Assembly: GCA_003228195.2 (NCBI GenBank)
Contig: QGNO01000005.1
Coordinates: 1-64,000, forward strand
Length of the DNA: 64,000 bases
Direction of reading: 5' to 3'
DNA from: Chloroflexota bacterium
GTDB lineage: Bacteria; Chloroflexota; Dehalococcoidia; Lucifugimonadales; QGNO01
In this document: piece by piece, positions 7,737 to 14,607 of the stretch
Numbering within the stretch: the stretch's first letter is position 1
How the letters are laid out: each line of letters starts with the position of its first letter
Notes under the pieces: model-generated
The model's database searches: none
The model's input: the letters and a program-made list of their open reading frames with translations, nothing else
What the model was told of the DNA's origin: nothing
Program-made: the position numbers and the translations under genes

Positions 7737-9161
7737 ATGGCCAATGAACGAGACCTCGCCTTTACATCCGCATGGAAGTTACGCGAGCTGATTCAGAAGA
7801 AAGAAGTCTCTTCTGTCGAACTTACCAAGCTATACCTAAAAAGAATCGAAAATTTGGACTCTCAATTGAATGCTTACCTGACGGTCACAGCCGACCAGGC
7901 ACTAAAGGATGCTGAAGCCGCGGACGCAGCCATACATGGCGGAACAGCAACAGGAACGCTAACAGGCATACCTATCTCAATAAAAGATTTGAACCTCACT
8001 AAGGGAGTTCGCACTACAAGAGGGTCACTGCTGTACAAGGATTTCATACCTCATGCAGATGAGCCAGTAGTTAGGAAGATAAAAGAGTCCGGAGCAATAA
8101 TATTAGGAAAAACCAACACTCCGGAGTTCGGCGCTTACGCAACTACCGAAAATCGACTTGGCGATCCCTGTGTTAATCCTTGGAACACAACTTGTACGGC
8201 CGGGGGGTCTAGCGGTGGCGCAGCGGCTGGGCTTGCAGCAGGGCTACATCCATTAGCTCAAGGCAGTGACGGGGGCGGCTCCATTCGCATTCCAGCAAGT
8301 ATATGTGGGGTATTTGGCATTAAACCAACTCAAGGAAGAGTATCCCGGCCGTATAAGGGGCCTGGAGGATGGGGGCAATTCTCACAAAATGGCCCGATGT
8401 CTCGAACTGTCAGAGACACAGCAATATTGCTACAGGTTATGGCGGGGCCAGACCCGGAAGACGCAATAGCTCTTCAGGAGCAACCACCAGACTTCTCAGC
8501 CCAACTTGGGGAAGGAGTTAAAGGGATGCGCATTGGTTGGAGCCCAAACATGGGTTCGACACCAGTAGATCCCGAAGTCCGGGACATCACAGAGAAAGCC
8601 GTCCGTGTGTTCGAAGAACTTGGGGCCACGGTTGAAGAAGCTCCTGTTTCAATTAATCACGAAGTTATTACAAATATTTTTATGACAATTTGGCTATCTG
8701 ACTACTGCACGACACATGGCGAAACTATGAAAACGAAGGGCGATCAGTTCACTGACACTGTCAGAGGGATGCTTGAAGAAGCACTAACCTGGCCGGCGTC
8801 GAAACTCGCCTCCGCCTTACATGGGTTGGAATGGCACAGATATGACATGGACCAAATCATAAAACAATACGACCTATTGATTACACCAACTTTAGCAACT
8901 TCGGCATTTAAAACGGGGGAGAGGCCAACTCTGATAGATGGTCAAAAAGTTGATCCGTTCTGGGGATTCACTCCTTTTACGTATCCTATTAACATGAGCG
9001 GGCACACCGCATCCAGTGTGCCTTGTGGATTTAACAGCGAAGGCTTGCCGGTTGGGCTACACTTGATAGGCAATAAAGGGAAAGAGGCAACTGTGTTGCA
9101 AGCGTCATATGCGTTTGAAGAAGCACGGCCTTGGGCCCATCTTTTACCTCCTGTATCATGA
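7737..9161 (+). CDS. Amidase signature family hydrolase
   Basis: This 474-residue enzyme hydrolyses a C-N amide bond, with the Ser-cisSer-Lys triad of the family. The Lys lies in GIPISIKDLN (near residue 82), the glycine and serine-rich core in TAGGSSGGAAAGLAAG (near 155), and the nucleophile Ser in GSDGGGSIRIPAS (near 180). Length is normal. AGGAGG five bases before the ATG supports the start. It belongs to the Asp-tRNA(Asn)/Glu-tRNA(Gln) amidotransferase A superfamily, but without gatB or gatC nearby it is more likely a free catabolic amidase. A small gene follows after eight bases. The substrate is unknown. Confidence 0.93.
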   Translation: MANERDLAFTSAWKLRELIQKKEVSSVELTKLYLKRIENLDSQLNAYLTVTADQALKDAEAADAAIHGGTATGTLTGIPISIKDLNLTKGVRTTRGSLLYKDFIPHADEPVVRKIKESGAIILGKTNTPEFGAYATTENRLGDPCVNPWNTTCTAGGSSGGAAAGLAAGLHPLAQGSDGGGSIRIPASICGVFGIKPTQGRVSRPYKGPGGWGQFSQNGPMSRTVRDTAILLQVMAGPDPEDAIALQEQPPDFSAQLGEGVKGMRIGWSPNMGSTPVDPEVRDITEKAVRVFEELGATVEEAPVSINHEVITNIFMTIWLSDYCTTHGETMKTKGDQFTDTVRGMLEEALTWPASKLASALHGLEWHRYDMDQIIKQYDLLITPTLATSAFKTGERPTLIDGQKVDPFWGFTPFTYPINMSGHTASSVPCGFNSEGLPVGLHLIGNKGKEATVLQASYAFEEARPWAHLLPPVS

Positions 9162-9169
9162 GGTGTTAA

Positions 9170-9394
9170 TTGGAAGATATGATCTCCATGTCCGACATGG
9201 GCTTAATCTTTGACATCACTGATGTGCACGGCATAGATCGAGAACATATCCGTGTTGATTTATCAAAAGAGGACCCTGGTTTGATAACTAGAAATGAATC
9301 TGGTCTATTCGAAATTGTTGTTCCTTTGACAACTTCCTTGGAGGATTGGCTACCCACCCTGGACAGTGCCCTAGCAAAAATAATCGGGGAATGA
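9170..9394 (+). CDS. Small protein downstream of amidase, unknown function
   Basis: A 74-residue acidic protein starts at TTG 9170, with GAGGTG overlapping the amidase stop codon as a ribosome site; ATG codons at 9179 and 9188 are alternatives. The eight-base gap suggests co-translation with the amidase. The sequence contains ESGLFEIVVPLTTSLEDWLP and ends ALAKIIGE; it has no signal, membrane segment or motif I recognise. A small accessory or substrate-related protein of the amidase is conceivable. An antisense ORF over the same bases lacks a ribosome site and is likely a shadow. Confidence 0.6.
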   Translation: MEDMISMSDMGLIFDITDVHGIDREHIRVDLSKEDPGLITRNESGLFEIVVPLTTSLEDWLPTLDSALAKIIGE

Positions 9395-9437
9395 CCCAAT
9401 ATCGGCACAGCCATGTGTCGCGAACTGCCCAAGGTTA

Positions 9438-10523
9438 TCACTCAGTTATTCGAATAGTTTGTCCAGAACTTGAAGAATCTCGCACTGCATCAAGAATCTG
9501 TTGACACTTATAACCGTCATAGAAATTCGGCGCTGGTGAAGTGCCATCCGAAATACCCTGCAGAAATTGCCGAACTAAGAGTCTGAACGGCATAAGCCTG
9601 TCGTCTCTATCGTCAACAAAAGGGCTAAGACGTTCTGGCACGTCAATTGTATTTAAGGTTTCATCCCCGGGTTTTGCCCCTAGGAGACCACCTTGAGGAG
9701 GAGGATTAAATCCAATCCCTGCGTGAGGTGTTACCAATGTGCCATCTCTGCCGTAGATTTCCACCTTTGCACCTTGACCAAATGGAGCAGCATTTGTGCC
9801 TAGCATGGTGGCCCAACCGCCATTCATAAATTGAAGATTAAATTGAAACGTATCCTCCGCAGTGGCATGAATTATATTGTCCTGATCCTCTTTTATCCTT
9901 TCAGGAAAATGTGTAAATGTTTGCCCAGAAACAGTTGTCACCTCCCCGAACCAATGCCGAAGACAGTCAATGTAATGAGATCCTAAGGCGCCCAGGAAAC
10001 CACTGCCTTGCTCTAATTCATCACGATAAGAACTGGTCCTTGCCTGAAATCCACCTCGTGGCCCATTAGCTAAATTCATAACTACCGTATGTAACTGGCC
10101 TATGTAACCCTCATCTATTAACTCTTTGACCTGCATGCGCGATGCTGCGAAACGAAATTCATGACAGATCATTGTTGTGAGTCCTGAGGCATCACTCGCC
10201 TGCCACATTTCACGAGCCTGCAATCTGTTTAAGGCGAAAGGTTTCTCGCATAAGACATGTTTGCCAGCATTTAAAGCGGCTAACGTCATCTCATAATGTA
10301 GAGCAGGTGGAGTAACGATACTAACAGCATCCAAATCAGACATTTCAAGCATACGTCTATAATCTGAAAAAATATGCGGGATCTTAAATGTTTTTGCAGC
10401 AGCCTGGGCTCGGTCTTCATTACGAGCACAAACAGCGACAACCTCCAAACCCTCAGATTGAAACGCTGGTATGTGAACAACGCTTCCGAAGCCGACTCCT
10501 ATGACACCTATCCGAACACTCAT
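9438..10523 (-). CDS. Gfo/Idh/MocA family oxidoreductase
   Basis: This protein of about 361 residues is an NAD(P)-dependent dehydrogenase of the sugar and inositol type. The Rossmann motif VIGVGFGSVVHIPAF is at the N terminus, followed by SIVTPPALHYEM and the catalytic Lys motif CEKPFA (near residue 95). The C-terminal alpha/beta domain begins about residue 120 and includes GALGSHYIDCLRHWFG with the His expected for substrate binding. I use the ATG at 10523, six bases after GGGAGGG, rather than the track start inside the ribosome site. It is third in an operon with a penicillin-acylase-type hydrolase and an HpcH aldolase, so it may act on a sugar acid or keto-sugar. Confidence 0.9.
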   Translation of the reverse strand: MSVRIGVIGVGFGSVVHIPAFQSEGLEVVAVCARNEDRAQAAAKTFKIPHIFSDYRRMLEMSDLDAVSIVTPPALHYEMTLAALNAGKHVLCEKPFALNRLQAREMWQASDASGLTTMICHEFRFAASRMQVKELIDEGYIGQLHTVVMNLANGPRGGFQARTSSYRDELEQGSGFLGALGSHYIDCLRHWFGEVTTVSGQTFTHFPERIKEDQDNIIHATAEDTFQFNLQFMNGGWATMLGTNAAPFGQGAKVEIYGRDGTLVTPHAGIGFNPPPQGGLLGAKPGDETLNTIDVPERLSPFVDDRDDRLMPFRLLVRQFLQGISDGTSPAPNFYDGYKCQQILDAVRDSSSSGQTIRITE

Positions 10524-10596
10524 TCTCTTCCCTCCCATCCTTCCTCTTCTTACGCTGTCTCCTGATAGCTTAATATCCTGATAATAATTACGGATA

Positions 10597-11376
10597 TCAG
10601 CCTTGAGCTCGGGCTTCTTTAAGGGTATTTAAAGCCGTAGACGCTCCATTAGTCACCATCACAATATCACTGCCTATTTGACTTAATTTAAAGCCTTGTT
10701 TAAATAGCTTCGCCGCCTCCAATGGACCCACGCCATGATGACACGGCACTAATCCAGTCGCATTGGCAACATCTAGTACGCGCTGACAGGCGGCAATATG
10801 TTTAGAGTCATTAAACGCATCGGGTCCAGGAACTAAATCCAAGGAGAGCGCAAGATCGGACGGCCCAATATAAAACCCATCAATACCTGGCGCCTTTGCT
10901 ATTTCTTCAAGATTTTCAATAGCTTGAGTGGTTTCAATCATAACCAAAACGACAATCTCTTCGTTGGCGTGTTGCAAATAATCAGCGCCAGCGTAAAATT
11001 TGGCCCTGTTCGCACCAAAACTCCTATCTCCCAAAGGATGATAACGTGCTGCTCGCCCTGCTGCTACCGCATCTTCATACGTATTTACCATAGGGACTAT
11101 AACTCCATAAGCACCTGCATCCAAAACGAACTGAATTACTTGGGGATCATTCCATGGCAACCGAACTATGGGTACCGTATCTGTGGTAGAAATGGCTTGC
11201 AGACATGCAACTGCTTTATCCGTAGTTACACTCATACCATGCTGCATATCTATAATGACTGCATCGTATCCAGCATGAGCCATAGCTTCTGCTAAATAGG
11301 TGTTTCCAGTTGAAATCCACCCTGCTGCTGCGGGTTTACCTTCTCGCCACATCGCTTTGATTTTATTCGGCCTCAT
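10597..11376 (-). CDS. HpcH/HpaI family aldolase
   Basis: A 259-residue class II, metal-dependent aldolase of the type that splits 4-hydroxy-2-oxo acids (for example 2-keto-3-deoxyrhamnonate or 4-hydroxy-2-oxoheptanedioate) to pyruvate and an aldehyde. Visible motifs are the YDAVIIDMQHG segment with catalytic His (near residue 45), RLPWNDPQVIQFVLDAGAYG, the metal-binding Glu in VMIETTQAIENL and the Asp in GFYIGPSDLA. AAGGAG upstream supports the ATG. The gene begins 12 bases after the upstream hydrolase, so they are co-transcribed. The exact substrate is not shown by sequence. Confidence 0.92.
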   Translation of the reverse strand: MRPNKIKAMWREGKPAAAGWISTGNTYLAEAMAHAGYDAVIIDMQHGMSVTTDKAVACLQAISTTDTVPIVRLPWNDPQVIQFVLDAGAYGVIVPMVNTYEDAVAAGRAARYHPLGDRSFGANRAKFYAGADYLQHANEEIVVLVMIETTQAIENLEEIAKAPGIDGFYIGPSDLALSLDLVPGPDAFNDSKHIAACQRVLDVANATGLVPCHHGVGPLEAAKLFKQGFKLSQIGSDIVMVTNGASTALNTLKEARAQG

Positions 11377-11388
11377 TGGTGAAACTCC

Positions 11389-13725
11389 TTACGAATTATT
11401 TTCAGGAAGCAACTCCTGGCGAGATTCAGCCTGCCCTTCAATCTCTGGCCAATTGTACACCATGGGTATGTAATCTACGTTGCTCCAAATTTCAGATTGA
11501 TCTGCATAGTGTACGCTTCCAGGATGACCAGAAGAACCCAAAGGAACTATCCATCTAGAATTAGCCCACTCGCTTAGATCAAATATGTACCTGGCAACTG
11601 ACATGCCCATAACGGTAAATGGCTCCGCCATAGCGTAAGAAGCAGCATGTGGAGTGTCTGCGTCGCCACCCATAGGCACAGAAGGGGGGTTCAATTGTTC
11701 TGAAATATCCGGAAATACAGCGGACAATGGATGGACAGGGCGGGTCCGGTGGACATTAGACCACTCCCAATTAGCAGTATCAGGGCCTAGTCTTTTTCTC
11801 AGACTCCCTACGGTATCTGAAAAGGCGATGTTCATTTGAGAAGTCCAATCGGAACCTTCCGGCAAAAGCCTGCGGTCATCCGCTTCAATCATAGTGTGAA
11901 ATCTACTCTTTAGTCTTCCAATATGGGCTGGACCGCCCCTACCCAGAGACCCAAAGGCCTCATCAGACAAGCTTCCCAGGTAAGGGGTCAAAACGAGTTT
12001 TACTAAATTATCTCTAAAAGAATTGTAAATCGTTGCAGCAACACTTTCTTTAGAAACAAGTCCGTCCCAATTCATCAAAATACTCTTTGCCTTCTCGGCT
12101 AATTTATCTGAGGTGGTTATGTTAGATGCCAGCTGCGCGAAGCTTGATCCAGGAATTGAAACTCTTTCGTTATGAATAGCAGCCATATCTGAAACAGTCG
12201 CCTTTTCAATCGCCATCAACCTTTCTTGTATGCGATTTGCCCTAAAGCCAGGTGCAAATTCCAAAGCTACGTAATGAGGGTATGAATCATCAATGACTTT
12301 ATTATTGGCAGTTACTATATAACCTTGCTTCGGCTCATGTAGGTTTGGCATTTCTTCAAATGGAACCACTCCTAACCACTCATGTTCACCTGTCCAACCC
12401 GGTACTGGCAGCCAAGCGTTGGATTTCGATCTCACAGGCAACTTACCCCTAGTGCGATATCCGAATGCACCTTTAACATCTGCAAAAAGGAAATTGTTAC
12501 AAGGGTCCACCCACTCGCGTATAGCCTCCTCCATTTCCTTGGTGTTACGTGAGCGTAACATCTCCAATAAAACACCTGCAGCCTTGTTCGGTTCCGAAGT
12601 CGCACTATACATAAGGGTAATCCCTTCACCTTTTCTAGGATTCCCACTAACGACTGGTCCATGCCTGGTAGAAATCACATCAATATGTAGCGACTTGGCT
12701 CCTTTGACGGCGATCTGTTCATGTTCGACAAGGGCTTCTAGCCATTCTCCTTTAAATTCATATAGGAGTTCTTTGTCTCCACAAAATTTCTCAACAAAGA
12801 GATCTTGATAGTCGGCGCCAGTATGAGTAACACACCAAGCTACATGCTCATTGTGACCAAAATGTGGAAATCCGGGCACTCCAGGGAATGAAAGACCTAT
12901 AGCGTCAAAATTCCCAGAAGAGACATGATTTTGATAGTACACATTCGGGGTATCCAGGCCTCTGTGAGGATCTCCTGCCAATAGTGGCTTACCAGACGCC
13001 GTCCTATCTCCACCCAGTACCCAGCTGTTGCTCCCAGAATCACTTTCTTTCAACCAATATGCATTATCCGCAGCCTTAGAAAGCTCTTCCAGAGCTCCGT
13101 TTCCATTGCCTGAATAAATCCCGCCAGGTGGAATCATCAGAAGTTGGCCGTCTTCATACCCAGGTAGAAGTGCAGAAGCTTTTTCCGGGCCCAATAATTG
13201 TAGAAGCTTAGCCCGCCACACCTTAGATTCAAACGTTCCCATAAAAATATGGCGTACTTTCAGGATCGCCAAAGAATCCCACGGCTCCCATCTTTCTGGA
13301 TAGGCTTCTACTATGGAGTACTCGATAGGCAGGGTTTGGGTAGTTTCTATAAAAGCATTCACTCCGGCAGAGTAGGCATTTAGCATGTCCAACGTAGGCT
13401 GATTCAAAATCTCATAATCTGAATAGGCACTTTGCCTAAGTCTGAACCGTCGCATCATCACGTCTTGCTCTATGCCTGACTCACCAACAAACTCTGCCCA
13501 CCTGCCGTATGCTCTACGCCGGTCCAAATCCATGTGCCACATGCGATCCTGAGCAGCAGCGAAGCCTTGGCCGAAAAACGAGTCCCAATTACTTAATGCC
13601 TTTATATGTGGAATACCGAATTTATCCCGGATTATCTCGATTTTAGAGTTTAACCCTTTCAAAATCAGTCGAGTTGAAGTATCGGGAAGCGCTTGGATTA
13701 AGTCCGATCTCTTGAGCGATTTCAT
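11389..13725 (-). CDS. Penicillin acylase family N-terminal nucleophile hydrolase
   Basis: This protein of about 778 residues is an Ntn amidohydrolase precursor that should cut itself into alpha and beta subunits. The nucleophile is predicted as Ser232 in GSNSWVLGG, which matches the SNxW start of the beta chain in penicillin G acylase; VTANNKV near residue 480 supplies the oxyanion Asn. The alpha chain carries DKFGIPHIKA and AAAQDRMWHMDLDRRRAYG. I prefer the ATG at 13725 (12 bases after AGGAGG) over the track TTG. Unlike most secreted acylases there is no signal peptide at either start, so it may act in the cytoplasm. Relatives cleave penicillins, acyl-homoserine lactones and lipopeptides; the natural substrate here is unknown. 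Confidence 0.92.
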   Translation of the reverse strand: MKSLKRSDLIQALPDTSTRLILKGLNSKIEIIRDKFGIPHIKALSNWDSFFGQGFAAAQDRMWHMDLDRRRAYGRWAEFVGESGIEQDVMMRRFRLRQSAYSDYEILNQPTLDMLNAYSAGVNAFIETTQTLPIEYSIVEAYPERWEPWDSLAILKVRHIFMGTFESKVWRAKLLQLLGPEKASALLPGYEDGQLLMIPPGGIYSGNGNGALEELSKAADNAYWLKESDSGSNSWVLGGDRTASGKPLLAGDPHRGLDTPNVYYQNHVSSGNFDAIGLSFPGVPGFPHFGHNEHVAWCVTHTGADYQDLFVEKFCGDKELLYEFKGEWLEALVEHEQIAVKGAKSLHIDVISTRHGPVVSGNPRKGEGITLMYSATSEPNKAAGVLLEMLRSRNTKEMEEAIREWVDPCNNFLFADVKGAFGYRTRGKLPVRSKSNAWLPVPGWTGEHEWLGVVPFEEMPNLHEPKQGYIVTANNKVIDDSYPHYVALEFAPGFRANRIQERLMAIEKATVSDMAAIHNERVSIPGSSFAQLASNITTSDKLAEKAKSILMNWDGLVSKESVAATIYNSFRDNLVKLVLTPYLGSLSDEAFGSLGRGGPAHIGRLKSRFHTMIEADDRRLLPEGSDWTSQMNIAFSDTVGSLRKRLGPDTANWEWSNVHRTRPVHPLSAVFPDISEQLNPPSVPMGGDADTPHAASYAMAEPFTVMGMSVARYIFDLSEWANSRWIVPLGSSGHPGSVHYADQSEIWSNVDYIPMVYNWPEIEGQAESRQELLPENNS

Positions 13726-13784
13726 CTTGTCACTGTTCCTCCTCAAGTCCGATTATTTTATCAGGCACTTAATGTGCCCACTCA

Positions 13785-13813
13785 TTGACCAAATGACGAG
13801 GAAACCCTAGGAT
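13785..13813 (+). promoter_or_regulatory. Promoter of tRNA-Pro
   Basis: TTGACC, 17 bases, TAGGAT. Transcription is predicted to begin about three bases before the tRNA. Confidence 0.7.
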
Positions 13814-13822
13814 ATTCACTAG

Positions 13823-13899
13823 CGGGGTGTAGCTCAGCTTGGCAGAGCGCTGCGTTTGGGACGCAGAGGCCCCCGGTTCGAGTCCGGGCACCCCGACCA
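13823..13899 (+). tRNA. tRNA-Pro (anticodon TGG)
   Basis: The acceptor CGGGGTG / CACCCCG is perfectly paired, the anticodon stem is CTGCG/CGCAG with loop TTTGGGA, and the T arm is CCCGG-TTCGAGT-CCGGG. CCA is encoded. It is a stand-alone gene between the acylase and plsY, which are both on the other strand. Confidence 0.96.
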
Positions 13900-13916
13900 C
13901 AAATCGCATTGCAAAC

Positions 13917-14528
13917 TTACCTGTCTACCTTAGCCTCAGCCCGTCGCTTGCGGTGCCCTCTAAAACCATGAGCGAACACTAATAAAGCTAGCACGACTAC
14001 TCCCAAAGGGAGGATGCTCGAAAATCCCATGAACGGAGCTCTTACCAAAATAAATCCGTAAGCGGCTATACCGCCCCAAATGGAGGCATGACGACCTGCC
14101 TTACTGGCTATAGCCGCCACAGTGAAACCAGTAAACGTTGCTATAAGTCCATAAATTGGCAGAATCACTATAGTCATGCCGACTAACGGGGAAAGACCAT
14201 CACCACCTCGAAACTTGGTAAATATCGATCTCCAATGCCCTAGCACAGTAGCAAATGCAGGAATAAGTATGAATCCGTCACTGACTCCAATGCGATAGGC
14301 GACAGTTATAGATAGACCGCCTTTCAACACATCCCCCCAAAAAACTATGCCACCCTCCATATAGCCAACGTTACGCAAAACGTTGGCAGCACCAGGGAGA
14401 CCCGTACCACTCGCGAATATATCGACTCCTCGCAGCCTGCTAACTACGGCTGCAAGAGGTAGAGCTCCTATCAGGTACGAGACACTAAACGCAATCAGTA
14501 TAGAAATTATTGTAGCCTCAGGGAACAT
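13917..14528 (-). CDS. plsY: Glycerol-3-phosphate acyltransferase PlsY
   Basis: PlsY moves the acyl group from acyl phosphate to glycerol 3-phosphate, the first step of phospholipid synthesis, in the inner membrane. This 203-residue protein has several membrane segments, an N-terminal SYLIGALPLAAVVSRLRGVD and the signature SGTGLPGAANVLRNVG, which departs slightly from the usual GSGNxGATNVLR. FRGGDGLSPLVG corresponds to the second conserved loop (usually GGKGVAT). The changes GGKG to GGDG and GATN to GAAN are unusual, so its activity or donor may be altered. A TATAAT-like box lies upstream within AAGTATATTATACTT. Aconitase is transcribed in the same direction just upstream. Confidence 0.85.
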   Translation of the reverse strand: MFPEATIISILIAFSVSYLIGALPLAAVVSRLRGVDIFASGTGLPGAANVLRNVGYMEGGIVFWGDVLKGGLSITVAYRIGVSDGFILIPAFATVLGHWRSIFTKFRGGDGLSPLVGMTIVILPIYGLIATFTGFTVAAIASKAGRHASIWGGIAAYGFILVRAPFMGFSSILPLGVVVLALLVFAHGFRGHRKRRAEAKVDR

Positions 14529-14607
14529 AATAGATTAAGAAATATAAACTTCCCTGACCCTAAGTATATTATACTTTGCCACAGAAATTCTCGAAATCTA
14601 AGCCAAT

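Noticed and set aside
9166-9441. 91-residue minus-strand ORF
   Set aside because: It is antisense to the small gene after the amidase, has no ribosome site and would overlap the oxidoreductase end.
14563-14577. AAGTATATTATACTT near-palindrome as an operator
   Set aside because: It is AT-rich and overlaps a TATAAT-like box, so it is as likely to be just promoter sequence of plsY.
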